Source: Methanolobus vulcani (GTDB lineage: Archaea > Halobacteriota > Methanosarcinia > Methanosarcinales > Methanosarcinaceae). Taken from it: a stretch of DNA of 64,000 nt. The position numbers and the translations under genes were made by a program. Under the pieces are notes generated by a model. That model ran no database searches and was not told the origin of the DNA. It worked only from the letters and a program-made list of their open reading frames with translations. Shown piece by piece: positions 53,118-61,943 of the stretch; position 1 is the first letter of the stretch; each line of letters opens with the position of its first letter. The DNA lies in assembly GCF_006546655.1 (NCBI RefSeq), contig NZ_VIAQ01000006.1, positions 300,354 to 364,353 on the forward strand, read 5' to 3'.

Positions 53118-54962
53118 TTATTCGAGTTTTTTCACGTGGCGCAGATCAACTGCAACTCCTCTATTTGATCTTTTCATCTCATCTCCGTTCATATTTGCTC
53201 TTCCAACTGCAATTGCTTTTTCTCCGATGATTATTACCTCGTCATTTGGCCTGATCAACGGATCTGCATCAACAACACCAGGTGCCAGAAGAGAACCACG
53301 CGGTACAAAATCGTCTATTTTAACAGTATATCTGCCCTGCTTAAGAAGGGCTTTTGCACCTTCTATAGTAATGGCCAGTGTTCCATATTGAGGTATTAGT
53401 GTAATAAGCTGTTTTTTCCCAGCAAATATCTGGTGTTTGGGGAATGGTCCTTTGACAGTTGATCCTTCAGGTACAAGAATTTCTCCTGCCCCTTTACCAA
53501 ACTGATAGTCTGCAACAGCTTTCATGAGGTCTTTCTGTGTCTGCTCATGTCCGCGTTTTCTTCCGGTACAAAGTTCAGACACTGTTTTGCTGAGATTCCT
53601 TAATGATTCCGGCGATGAGACGTTTCCAAGACTTGTATATATTATATCTATACCAAGCTTTTCTGCAACGATCTCACATATTACACGGTAGGCATCCTCA
53701 ACATGTGCAACAATGCTTGTGTATTTGTGCTGTGTAAGGTAATTCTCAAGACAGGATGCAACCCATTCCTTTTCCTCTGCATCCCAGTACCCCGTCACAG
53801 TAGTATCATAATGGGCAGCAGGATATGTTAGTTCCAGTTCCCTTGGGACTATTCCAAGTGGAGATGTGATTATTACTTCATGGACAAATTTTCTGCTCTT
53901 ACCAAGAGCATTGATGAATTTCCAGTGGGAGTTGGAAGTGGAATATGGTTTCCTGGCAGAACATGGCAATAGAAGAAGTACATCTGAAGCAGGTGGTGTA
54001 TACCTTTCCTGTATCCTTTTAGCAAATCTCACTACCTCTGCCCTGTTCTGTGATTCTCCGCAGGTAGCTACAAGTGTATTTTTCCTTGCAATGGCGTTCT
54101 GGCTTTCCACAAAGTCATACTCATCATCTGCAAGTCTCATAAGTGCCGTAAGCCATGTGTGCATTCTGCACTGTCCTTCAATATATTCACGTAAGGTTCC
54201 TGCACGTATCCTTTCCCTCACTAGAGCTGCTTCTGCTTCCATGGCGTTAATATTGTGCTTTTCAAGAATTGCTGCACGGCTCTTTTTGTCCATTTCCCTG
54301 AGGCTTGTAAGGTTTGTGGATGAGCATGCACTGCATCTGCATGGTAACTCTGCAAGTGAATCAAGATAGAATTGTCCGGCGGTTGTGAGGTAAATATCGT
54401 TATATCCGGCAATTATTGCTTTAGTATTGTCAAAGACATCGATTCCGAGGTATATCAGCATTGCCAGATTTTCGGGAGTGGCTATGTTCGGTGCATAAAT
54501 TGCAGTATCAGGAGCGATGTCCTTTTTCATCTCTAAAAGAATACTGAGAAAAGTTCTTGCATTGTTCTCAAAGCACCCTGCACCTTCTAAAACGTAGAGG
54601 TCATGCTTTTTAACCTGCTTTCCGGGTATGTAAATAGCTCCGGTTGCACCTGAGTCTTTTATTTCCTCAGCTTTCTCAGCCACTTTAATTGTCACATTCC
54701 GTGGAGCTTCCGGTGTAAAGTCCTGGTGAGGAAGCATAATTAGAGAATCTTCTCCGGCTTTTTGTCTCGTTTCCCTGAGATGTTCCTGAGCTTCTTCAAA
54801 ACTTGAATATTTCCAGAGTGAACCGCCGTCTATTATCGGGCTTTCAGGCATACTCAGGTTTCTTGTATCTATAATATAAGGTGTCCGGATATCTTCCTTC
54901 AACAGGAATTTCCCTATCCTTGCAGCACCGTCCCGCTGCTGTACCTCAAAGTATCGTGTCAT
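53118..54962 (-). CDS. arcS: Archaeosine synthase (ArcS/TgtA2)
   Basis: The 614-aa protein makes archaeosine from preQ0 at position 15 of archaeal tRNAs. It carries the ArcS block LLPCSARKPYSTSNSH near residue 340, which distinguishes it from the Tgt glycosylase. An N-terminal Tgt-like barrel domain lacks catalytic residues, and a C-terminal PUA domain (about residues 530-610, VDADPLIRPNDEVIII) binds tRNA. Length and layout match ArcS. It is divergent from the D-lactate dehydrogenase-like genes across 85 bp and leads the RimI-like gene. Confidence 0.93.
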   Translation of the reverse strand: MTRYFEVQQRDGAARIGKFLLKEDIRTPYIIDTRNLSMPESPIIDGGSLWKYSSFEEAQEHLRETRQKAGEDSLIMLPHQDFTPEAPRNVTIKVAEKAEEIKDSGATGAIYIPGKQVKKHDLYVLEGAGCFENNARTFLSILLEMKKDIAPDTAIYAPNIATPENLAMLIYLGIDVFDNTKAIIAGYNDIYLTTAGQFYLDSLAELPCRCSACSSTNLTSLREMDKKSRAAILEKHNINAMEAEAALVRERIRAGTLREYIEGQCRMHTWLTALMRLADDEYDFVESQNAIARKNTLVATCGESQNRAEVVRFAKRIQERYTPPASDVLLLLPCSARKPYSTSNSHWKFINALGKSRKFVHEVIITSPLGIVPRELELTYPAAHYDTTVTGYWDAEEKEWVASCLENYLTQHKYTSIVAHVEDAYRVICEIVAEKLGIDIIYTSLGNVSSPESLRNLSKTVSELCTGRKRGHEQTQKDLMKAVADYQFGKGAGEILVPEGSTVKGPFPKHQIFAGKKQLITLIPQYGTLAITIEGAKALLKQGRYTVKIDDFVPRGSLLAPGVVDADPLIRPNDEVIIIGEKAIAVGRANMNGDEMKRSNRGVAVDLRHVKKLE

Positions 54963-55047
54963 TGCTGTGTAATAGGCTTAGTCAGATGTAAATGTTTGCC
55001 TTCACCAAAAACTATAAATTATCCTATCCCACTTAAAAAACGATTCC

Positions 55048-56430
55048 ATGCAAAAATCCGATTTACTTAAAAAACTGCAGGAAATAGTCGGAGATGAACA
55101 TGTTTCCGCGTCTGCTGCAGAACTTTATTGTTATTCATGTGACGCCTCACAGATAAGGGGCATGCCTGATTTTGTCATCAGGCCTGCAAGTACTGAACAG
55201 ATATCAAAGATAGTCAGGCTTGCAAATGAGAATGAGATTCCTGTGACTGCAAGAGGTGCAGGTACAGGGCTTGCCGGAGGAGCTGTTCCGGTAGAAGGTG
55301 GCATCGTACTTGATATGTCATCCATGAACAGGATACTTGAAACAGACCTTGACAATCTTCAGGTAACCATCGAACCTGGTATTGTCCAGGAAAAAATGAA
55401 TGAAGCGCTTGAACCTTATGGTCTCTTTTTCCCTCCTGATCCGGGAAGTTCTGCAATGTGTACACTTGGTGGACTGATCGCAAACAACGGCAGTGGAATG
55501 CGATCTGTAAAATACGGTACTACCCGCAACTATGTGCTGGGACTTGAAGTTGTCCTTGCAGATGGAACTGTGATAAATACAGGTTCCAAAGCATCAAAAT
55601 CAGTTGCAGGTTATTCACTTACTGATCTTTTTGTAGGTTCTGAAGGTACGCTAGGTATTATCACAAAAGCAACACTGAGACTCAGGGCACTTCCAAAGGA
55701 GCGCTCTGTACTGCTTGCTTCCTTTGAAGATCCTGAACTTGCAGGTCAGGCAGTAGTAAAAGTCCTCTCTTCAGGAATTGTTCCTTCTGCATGTGAAATT
55801 CTTGACAGGAACATCATAGATGCAATTAACACTTATGACCCTCACGTCGGGTTGCCACAGGCGGGTGCAATCCTGATGTTCGAGGTAGATGGAACCGAGA
55901 ACACAGTTCGTGAAGGAATAGAAATGATAAAGGATGCATGCAGCACTCTTGCAACAAGCATCAGGGCAGCTTCAGACAAGAAGGAAAGGGATGAGATATG
56001 GGCTGCCAGAAGACTTGTAGGAGCAGCAGTTTCAAGGCTGGACCCTCTGCGCACCCGTGTTTATGTAGGTGAGGACATAGGTGTCCCGATAAAAGAACTT
56101 CCTGGAATGCTGCATAAGGTACGTGAGATTTCAGAAGAGTTCAAGATTCCTATTATGACCTACGGTCATATTGGTGATGGGAACCTTCATACTGGAATGT
56201 GCATAGATATGCTAAGCGATGCTGAATGGGAGAAGCTGAACATGGCTGCCGACAAGATTCATCGCACTGCAATAGGTATTGGTGGAACGGTAACCGCCGA
56301 GCATGGAGTTGGCAGTGCCAGGGCACCTTATCTTGGTCTTGAACTTGGAAAAGCTCTTGATGTAATGATATTGATTAAAAACGCACTGGATCCGAAGGGT
56401 ATTCTCAACCCGGGTAAAATGGGGGTCTGA
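55048..56430 (+). CDS. FAD-linked D-lactate/glycolate-type dehydrogenase, flavin subunit
   Basis: The 460-aa GlcD-type protein has a PCMH FAD-binding domain (VTARGAGTGLAGGAVPVEGGIVLD in blocks), LFFPPDPGSSAMCTLGG and a C-terminal FAD-oxidase domain with GHIGDGNLH and a metal-binding Glu-His pair (AEHGVG). These features are typical of D-lactate and glycolate dehydrogenases. It acts with the Fe-S partner whose ATG lies 2 bp after its stop. The TATA box (CTATAAATTA, about 55011-55020) predicts a short leader. The natural electron acceptor in methanogens is unknown. Confidence 0.9.
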   Translation: MQKSDLLKKLQEIVGDEHVSASAAELYCYSCDASQIRGMPDFVIRPASTEQISKIVRLANENEIPVTARGAGTGLAGGAVPVEGGIVLDMSSMNRILETDLDNLQVTIEPGIVQEKMNEALEPYGLFFPPDPGSSAMCTLGGLIANNGSGMRSVKYGTTRNYVLGLEVVLADGTVINTGSKASKSVAGYSLTDLFVGSEGTLGIITKATLRLRALPKERSVLLASFEDPELAGQAVVKVLSSGIVPSACEILDRNIIDAINTYDPHVGLPQAGAILMFEVDGTENTVREGIEMIKDACSTLATSIRAASDKKERDEIWAARRLVGAAVSRLDPLRTRVYVGEDIGVPIKELPGMLHKVREISEEFKIPIMTYGHIGDGNLHTGMCIDMLSDAEWEKLNMAADKIHRTAIGIGGTVTAEHGVGSARAPYLGLELGKALDVMILIKNALDPKGILNPGKMGV

Positions 56431-56432
56431 AA

Positions 56433-57491
56433 ATGAACGATGAGGATATGCGTTCAATACTGAAATGTGTACGATGTGGTACATGCCGTGCAGTATGTCC
56501 GGTTTTTGACGTGAATGGCTGGGAATCGTCAGGTTCACGTGGCCGTATGCTTGTAGCCCATGGTATTTCCCAGGGACTTGAAGTTGATCAGGGTGTTCTG
56601 GATAGTATCAATACCTGTACTACATGTGGACTTTGCGAAGAGATATGCCCATCCGGAGCATCTCCTGTTAAAGTCATCGAAAATATCAGGCATCAGCTTG
56701 TGCTTCAGGGTAAGATGACAGATGCACAGAAGCTGATACGTGCAGATGCTCTTGAAAAAGGAAACCCTCTTGGTGAATCACAGGACAGGATGGCATGGCT
56801 TGGAGATTCCAGAAATGACCTTCCAGAGAAGTCCGATTATGTGTTCTTTGCAGGTTGTCTTGCATCTTACCGCTATCCTGAGATCACAAAGAAAACATTT
56901 GACATCCTGAGAAAGTTCGGAGTAACCGTACTTGAAGAAGAGGTCTGTTGTGGTTCTCCACTTCTAAGAACCGGTTCAGATCCATCAGAGCTTATGTCAA
57001 AGAATCTGGAGCAGATTAAAAAGATAGGTGCTCATACAGTAATCACAGGTTGTGCAGGCTGTTATACAACCCTGAAGAATGATTTCCCGGAAGAACTTAA
57101 TGTTCTCCATGTGACCGAGTTCCTTGCAGACCGCCTTGCTGAGCTGGACCTGAAAAAACTTGACCTTAAGGTTACCTATCATGACCCATGTCACCTTGGA
57201 AGGTGCAATGGTGTATTCGATGCTCCCAGACAGCTCATAAAAGCAGTTTGCTATCTTGAAGAAATGAAGAGCAACAGGGAAAAATCCAAATGTTGCGGAG
57301 CAGGCGGAGGAGTCCTTAAAGGCTATCCTGAGCTTTCACTTGAGCTCTCAAAGAACAGGCTTGAAGAGATTCCAAAGGATGTTGACTATCTGGTAACTGC
57401 ATGCCCACTTTGCCGCACAAATCTCAAACGTGGCAATCCAAAGGTTGATGTACTTGATGTTATCGACCTGCTTGAAATGGCTATGGAATAG
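56433..57491 (+). CDS. Fe-S subunit of D-lactate/glycolate-type dehydrogenase (CCG domains)
   Basis: The 352-aa protein has two [4Fe-4S] motifs at the N-terminus (CVRCGTCRAVCPVF and CTTCGLCEEICPSG). Two CCG domains follow (EEVCCGSPLLRTG and SKCCGAGGG), with a CHLGRC-type Cys. This is the HdrB/GlcF-like arrangement that carries electrons to or from the FAD subunit. In methanogens CCG proteins also occur in heterodisulfide reductase, but the presence of the GlcD-like gene just before points to lactate or glycolate oxidation. A terminator overlaps the stop codon. Confidence 0.9.
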   Translation: MNDEDMRSILKCVRCGTCRAVCPVFDVNGWESSGSRGRMLVAHGISQGLEVDQGVLDSINTCTTCGLCEEICPSGASPVKVIENIRHQLVLQGKMTDAQKLIRADALEKGNPLGESQDRMAWLGDSRNDLPEKSDYVFFAGCLASYRYPEITKKTFDILRKFGVTVLEEEVCCGSPLLRTGSDPSELMSKNLEQIKKIGAHTVITGCAGCYTTLKNDFPEELNVLHVTEFLADRLAELDLKKLDLKVTYHDPCHLGRCNGVFDAPRQLIKAVCYLEEMKSNREKSKCCGAGGGVLKGYPELSLELSKNRLEEIPKDVDYLVTACPLCRTNLKRGNPKVDVLDVIDLLEMAME

Positions 57492-57514
57492 CCATTTTAG
57501 TTTTTTCTTTTCCC
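57477..57514 (+). terminator. Hairpin terminator at the end of the Fe-S subunit gene
   Basis: The arms ATGGCTAT (57477-57484) and ATAGCCAT (57488-57495) enclose GGA, include the stop codon, and are followed by TTTAGTTTTTTCTTTT. Confidence 0.75.
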
Positions 57515-57529
57515 TAAATTGTTTAGTAT

Positions 57530-57565
57530 TTTTAAAAATAGACAAAGAGCATGAGTTCATGCTCT
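57530..57565 (-). terminator. Hairpin terminator of the PGF-CTERM protein gene
   Basis: The arms AGAGCATGA (57546-57554) and TCATGCTCT (57557-57565) pair perfectly with a two-base gap. The coding-strand reading continues TTTGTCTATTTTTAAAA. The stem includes the stop codon. Confidence 0.65.
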
Positions 57566-58402
57566 CTTTATTTTCCTTCCCAATGCTAGGGCAAACACTG
57601 CTCCTAAAGCTCCAAATCCCGGAGTAGGCAGACTATTTTCAGCATCATTGGCAGGCTCTTCAACGACTTCCTGCACAGATTCTATTTCTGTGTCCTCGTA
57701 TCCGTTCATTTTTCGAAGTTCTGCATAGTCAAGGTTAAGTCTTTTACTCACAAAGTATGTGGGGTATGTTCCACCTTCAATATCAGCTCCCAGAACTTCA
57801 TACACTATCGATGAGCCATCTTCTGACCAGTAAACTTCATAGACAGTTGACCTGTCCCAATCCATAGGAGTGTCTTTGGTATTTTCCTTGTAGTAAGGTA
57901 TCAATTCTCTGTGTAGCAGGGTATTGTTGTGGACAGAGCAGATATCGATAGCATACTGGGCGTTTCTGCAGTCTTCAAAGAAAACGATTCTCGGTGCAGC
58001 GTACATCTTGCTGTCAGGCGAAAACGCAACTCCATAATAGCTCATTGTAATTATATTCTTGATATTTGTCACAGTTTCGGCAACTGTATCATTTATTACA
58101 TAATCTTCTATTCCCACTCCATCTTGTGAATCAAGTGCTTTTTTGTAAACACTATAATTCCCATCCGGGCTTGTAGTTGTTCTTGGAGTAAGTCTGTAAT
58201 TAAGATGTATTTGTGAATGTTCCCCATCTTCGCTGTACACTACTATCTGATGCGCTTCTATGCTATCAGGATTAGTGTATGATTTAGAATAGAACATAGT
58301 CTCTGTTACAGTCTCATCAATGCTTATTACCGGGCTCGCCAGAACGGCAGATGCCTGAATAATAATCAATAAAAAAATAGGTACCAACAACTTATACTTC
58401 AT
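57557..58402 (-). CDS. Secreted surface protein with PGF-CTERM sorting signal
   Basis: The 281-aa exported protein has an N-terminal signal peptide (KLLVPIFLLIIIQASAVLA) and a mature part of about 230 residues rich in Asp/Tyr with a TolB-like feel (SPDGNYSVYKK, FSPDSKMYAA). At residues 258-281 lies LPTPGFGALGAVFALALGRK followed by basic residues. That PGF-hydrophobic-basic tail is the archaeosortase A recognition signal, so the protein is probably lipid-attached after cleavage. Function is unknown; beta-propeller fragments are possible. GGAAG precedes the ATG at 58402. No sortase gene is in the window. Confidence 0.8.
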   Translation of the reverse strand: MKYKLLVPIFLLIIIQASAVLASPVISIDETVTETMFYSKSYTNPDSIEAHQIVVYSEDGEHSQIHLNYRLTPRTTTSPDGNYSVYKKALDSQDGVGIEDYVINDTVAETVTNIKNIITMSYYGVAFSPDSKMYAAPRIVFFEDCRNAQYAIDICSVHNNTLLHRELIPYYKENTKDTPMDWDRSTVYEVYWSEDGSSIVYEVLGADIEGGTYPTYFVSKRLNLDYAELRKMNGYEDTEIESVQEVVEEPANDAENSLPTPGFGALGAVFALALGRKIKRA

Positions 58403-58507
58403 AGTATAACTTCCATCTTTTTTAAAATAATATCCGTATGAAGTACTGTAACTAATATATGTTAAAAAGATAACGATTTTATCTTGAAACGGAAATGGTA
58501 ATTCTTT

Positions 58508-60376
58508 TTACCATCCACGCTTCCCTCCTTTCTTGCGGCTTATCAGGCAGTTCCATGAATTACCTACAAGATCAAGCCTGTTGGCACGCTTCAATCCTTC
58601 ATACACCAGATTATAGTTTCCAGGTTCCCGGTAATGCAGCATTGCTCTCTGTATACTCTTATCTTTCTGGGAAGTTGCCACATAGATTTTCTTCCCGGTG
58701 AAAGGATCGATCCCTGTGTGGAACATGCATGTTGCTGCTGTCATAGGGGTAGGGGTGAAATCCTGAACCTGTCTGGTATAGCGTCCCGTGTCACGGATGT
58801 ATTCGGCAGTTTCTATCATGTCACTAAGAGTACATCCCGGATGACTTGACATCAGGAAAGCAACAAGATACTGGTCCTTGCCAAGTTTCTCATTTATTTC
58901 CTTGAATTTTTCTTCAAATCTCTCGAATACTTCTCTGTCAGTTTTCTTCATGACATCGGTAACTTTATCACAATAATGTTCAGGCGCAACCTTCAATTGC
59001 CCGCTTACATGATGGGCACACAGTTCTTCCATGTATTCTTCATCAAGCAGTGCAAGGTCATAGCGTACACCATACCCGACAAAGACTTTCTTGATTCCCG
59101 GAAGTTCTCTGAGTCTGCGCATAAGTTCAATGAGTTTCTTATGGCTGGTGTTAAGTGAAGGACAGGCTTTCGGATATATGCAGATTTTATCCTTGCATAC
59201 TCCTTTGTCTTCCCAGTTCTTGCAGTCCATTCCATACATATTGGCCGACGGACCACCAAGTCCGTTTATAGTGCCTTTGAATCCTTTTATACTGGTGAAA
59301 CCTTCCGCTTCTCTCAGTATTGATTCCATACTGCGGCTGCGTATCATTCTTCCCTGGTGCAGGGCAATGGCACAGAAGGAACATGCTCCGAAGCATCCTC
59401 TATGAGTGTTAATGGAAAATTTTACCATGTCTAGAGCAGGAACTGGTTTATCGTATGATGGATGAGTCTCTCTGGTGAATGGAAGTTCATAAACGTGGTC
59501 CAGCTCTTCTGTTGTGAGTGGACGCATGGGTTTATTCTGTATAATAACTGTTTTTGGATGAACTTGAATAATGGCATGTCCATTGATGTGGTTCTGCTCA
59601 TGGTAAACAGTCTTGAAGGTGCTTGCATAGAGTTCCTTGTTGTTCGAAACCTCAACATAAGGTGGTATTTCTATACGAGTTTCAAGCAAATCTTCTTTTT
59701 TCTCTTTCCATGTTTTGATATCCATTTTCCAGACAGTTCCGTCAATATCCGTGATATCTGAAACAGGAATTCCTTTGTTGAGCCGGTCTGCAATCTCAAC
59801 TATCTGATGTTCACCCATGCCATAAATTATGATGTCCGCAGGAGCGTCTGCAAGTATTGACTGGCGCACTTTGTCAGACCAGTAATCGTATTGTGCGAAA
59901 CGGCGAAGAGAAGCTTCTATTCCTCCAATTATCCTTGGAGTATCAGGATAGGCTTCTTTCAGGCGGTTGGAGTATACAATGGCTGCACGGTTAGGGCGTA
60001 AACCTGCCTCATTGTCGGGAGAATATGCGTCATCGTGTCTGAGTCTCTTGGATGGTGTGTAGTTACTCACCATGGAGTCGGTGTTGCCTGCACTTATGGC
60101 GAAGAAAAGGCGTGGTTTTCCAAGTTTCTTGAAATCTTCAACATCATCCCATTTTGGCTGTGCAATAACTCCTACTCTGTAGCCCGCATCTTCAAGAACC
60201 CTGCCAATGATACTGGTTCCAAATCCGGGGTGGTCTACATATGCATCACCTGTGACAATTATGACATCAAGTTCATCCCATCCTTTCTTTTTTGCTTCTT
60301 CGAGGCTCATGGGCAGGAACTTTGATGGGTCCATCTTTTTGATATTCTTGCCACTCTTATTTTTTTTATGTTTCAT
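58508..60376 (-). CDS. YgiQ-family radical SAM protein
   Basis: The 622-aa protein has an N-terminal YgiQ/cobalamin-binding-like domain (residues 1-300, with VTGDAYVDHPGFGTSIIGRVLEDAGY in blocks) and the radical SAM domain with the [4Fe-4S] motif CFGACSFCA near residue 330. A later C-rich segment (CKNWEDKGVCKDKICIYPKAC) and HPGCTLSDM are also seen. Its reaction is unknown, but the family generally methylates or rearranges substrates. The start at 60376 is preceded by AAGGATAAA. The gene is the last of the TatD-MBL-YgiQ unit (9-bp gap to the MBL gene). Confidence 0.9.
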   Translation of the reverse strand: MKHKKNKSGKNIKKMDPSKFLPMSLEEAKKKGWDELDVIIVTGDAYVDHPGFGTSIIGRVLEDAGYRVGVIAQPKWDDVEDFKKLGKPRLFFAISAGNTDSMVSNYTPSKRLRHDDAYSPDNEAGLRPNRAAIVYSNRLKEAYPDTPRIIGGIEASLRRFAQYDYWSDKVRQSILADAPADIIIYGMGEHQIVEIADRLNKGIPVSDITDIDGTVWKMDIKTWKEKKEDLLETRIEIPPYVEVSNNKELYASTFKTVYHEQNHINGHAIIQVHPKTVIIQNKPMRPLTTEELDHVYELPFTRETHPSYDKPVPALDMVKFSINTHRGCFGACSFCAIALHQGRMIRSRSMESILREAEGFTSIKGFKGTINGLGGPSANMYGMDCKNWEDKGVCKDKICIYPKACPSLNTSHKKLIELMRRLRELPGIKKVFVGYGVRYDLALLDEEYMEELCAHHVSGQLKVAPEHYCDKVTDVMKKTDREVFERFEEKFKEINEKLGKDQYLVAFLMSSHPGCTLSDMIETAEYIRDTGRYTRQVQDFTPTPMTAATCMFHTGIDPFTGKKIYVATSQKDKSIQRAMLHYREPGNYNLVYEGLKRANRLDLVGNSWNCLISRKKGGKRGW

Positions 60377-60385
60377 ATTTTATCC

Positions 60386-61024
60386 TTAGAGCAACATGCT
60401 TTTAGACATGCGCAGAGAGAGTTGTATCTGTGTGTTGACGTCATTTGAGGTTACTTCACCGTGTCCCGGATAAAGTGTTTTGACATCCAGCTCTACAAGC
60501 TTGTTAATTGAAGCTGTTAATTGATCACGGTTGCCGCCCTGGAAATCCGTACGTCCTATGCTGCCGTTGGGAAATACTGTGTCACCTGAAAAAAGGCTTT
60601 TTGAATTAGATTCATAGAGGCAGATTCCTCCCGGTGTGTGTCCTGGTGTGTGTATGACTTCCAGTTCTTTTCCATTTCCTACGGGTATCCTGTCACCTTC
60701 TTCCAGGAGCATGTCAGGCTTAATTGCAGGTGCCTTGTTTCCAAACATTGCTGCTGCACTTACTATATCATTGCTCAGGAGCGGTTCATCGTCCTTGTGG
60801 ATTGCTATTTTTGCACCGCTAATGTCTGCTATTGCCTGTGCGGATGCTGTGTGGTCGTAGTGGCAGTGAGTGAGTATTATAAGTTCAAGGTCTTCGATGT
60901 CAATGTTCTCTTTGATGGCGGAAATAAGGCCATCTGTGCTCATTCCGGTATCTATCAGTATTTTTCCGTTAATGAGGTATGAGTTAGCGTCATAAAGTCC
61001 GATAATAAAATGTTTGACCTGCAT
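60386..61024 (-). CDS. Metallo-beta-lactamase fold hydrolase (glyoxalase II-like)
   Basis: The 212-aa protein has the metal-binding motif THCHYDHTA (His53, His55, Asp57, His58), a second His in HTPGHTPGGICLYE and Asp in LFSGDTVF. A last His appears near PGHG. This arrangement binds two zinc or iron ions. Hydrolysis of a thioester is the default guess. ATG 61024 is preferred because GGGAG lies seven bases before; an ATG two codons upstream leaves only one base. It is the middle gene of the TatD-MBL-YgiQ operon. Confidence 0.87.
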   Translation of the reverse strand: MQVKHFIIGLYDANSYLINGKILIDTGMSTDGLISAIKENIDIEDLELIILTHCHYDHTASAQAIADISGAKIAIHKDDEPLLSNDIVSAAAMFGNKAPAIKPDMLLEEGDRIPVGNGKELEVIHTPGHTPGGICLYESNSKSLFSGDTVFPNGSIGRTDFQGGNRDQLTASINKLVELDVKTLYPGHGEVTSNDVNTQIQLSLRMSKSMLL

Positions 61025-61053
61025 GTGCATTCTCCCGTACAGAAAAGTCGATT

Positions 61054-61812
61054 TTAGAGCTCAAATGCCCTGCGGGTATTTTGCATTGTCGCCTTAGCGA
61101 TTTCAGCTTCATCTATTCCTTTTAGTTGTGATATGACAGGAACCGAGTCTTTGACAAAAGCAGGTTCGTTGCGCCCTTTGCGTGGTGAGAGGTACGGGCT
61201 GTCAGTTTCAATTAGCATATTCTCAAGAGGCAGATTCTTTGCTATCTCTTTATGATGCTCTGAAAAGCATACAAGGGTGGGAACTGAAACATAGTGGCCT
61301 GCATCAACTATGTCCTTCATTGTCTCTATACTGCCACCGTAGCAATGGAATACAACCCTGTCAAGATCCCTTGTCATCTCAAGTGCAAGTTCTTCCCCGT
61401 CCCTGCCGTGTATTACAAGGGTTTTGTTGTACTGGTCTGCTATGTCAATGACTCTTTCAAAGACTTCTTTTTGCTTTTGTTTTCCTGCTTCATCGGTGCA
61501 ATAGTAAAAGTCAAGACCAGCTTCACCGATTCCAATGGCTTTGTCAACGTTGCGTTCCATCTGGGCAAGTATCTGGTTTATTTTTTCATCGTTAGTTTCA
61601 GGAACCATCTGGGGACTGAGACCAAGGGTTGCATGGATGAAATCATATTTTTTGGCAAGCTCAAGGGAATTAGCATTGGTTTTGTAATCTATGCCGGAGT
61701 TGATCATTAATGCAACTCCGCTTTCTTTTGCCCTCATTATCATCTCATGTCTGTCCTTGTTAAATTTAGGAAAATCAAGATGACAGTGAGAATCTATAAC
61801 TTCGTAGTTCAT
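61054..61812 (-). CDS. TatD-family metal-dependent hydrolase
   Basis: The 252-aa TIM-barrel protein has the TatD motifs: IDSHCHLDFPKF (two His ligands), GIGEAGLDFY (Glu), VIHGRDG (His), VFHCYGG (His) and ETDSPYLSPR (Asp). TatD proteins are 3'-5' exonucleases or related metal-dependent hydrolases. It is the first gene of a three-gene unit and is separated from the LeuA/CimA-type gene upstream by a palindromic terminator. The ATG 61812 start has no strong ribosome-binding site. Confidence 0.9.
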   Translation of the reverse strand: MNYEVIDSHCHLDFPKFNKDRHEMIMRAKESGVALMINSGIDYKTNANSLELAKKYDFIHATLGLSPQMVPETNDEKINQILAQMERNVDKAIGIGEAGLDFYYCTDEAGKQKQKEVFERVIDIADQYNKTLVIHGRDGEELALEMTRDLDRVVFHCYGGSIETMKDIVDAGHYVSVPTLVCFSEHHKEIAKNLPLENMLIETDSPYLSPRKGRNEPAFVKDSVPVISQLKGIDEAEIAKATMQNTRRAFEL

Positions 61813-61887
61813 GTGTATCTGTTCAGGATTATGAGTTCATTATATAGATACTATGGATATGCTCTGTTTTAATAGCATATGAGTGTG

Positions 61888-61931
61888 GGAATAGAAATAA
61901 AAAAGGTTTTGAACCGTGAATTCACGGTTCA
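61888..61931 (-). terminator. Palindromic terminator of the LeuA/CimA-type gene
   Basis: A perfect 22-base palindrome (61910-61931, arms TGAACCGTGAA) lies 12 bases after the stop codon. The coding-strand reading continues AAACCTTTTTTATTTC. Confidence 0.8.
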
Positions 61932-61943
61932 GTAAAAAATCAG

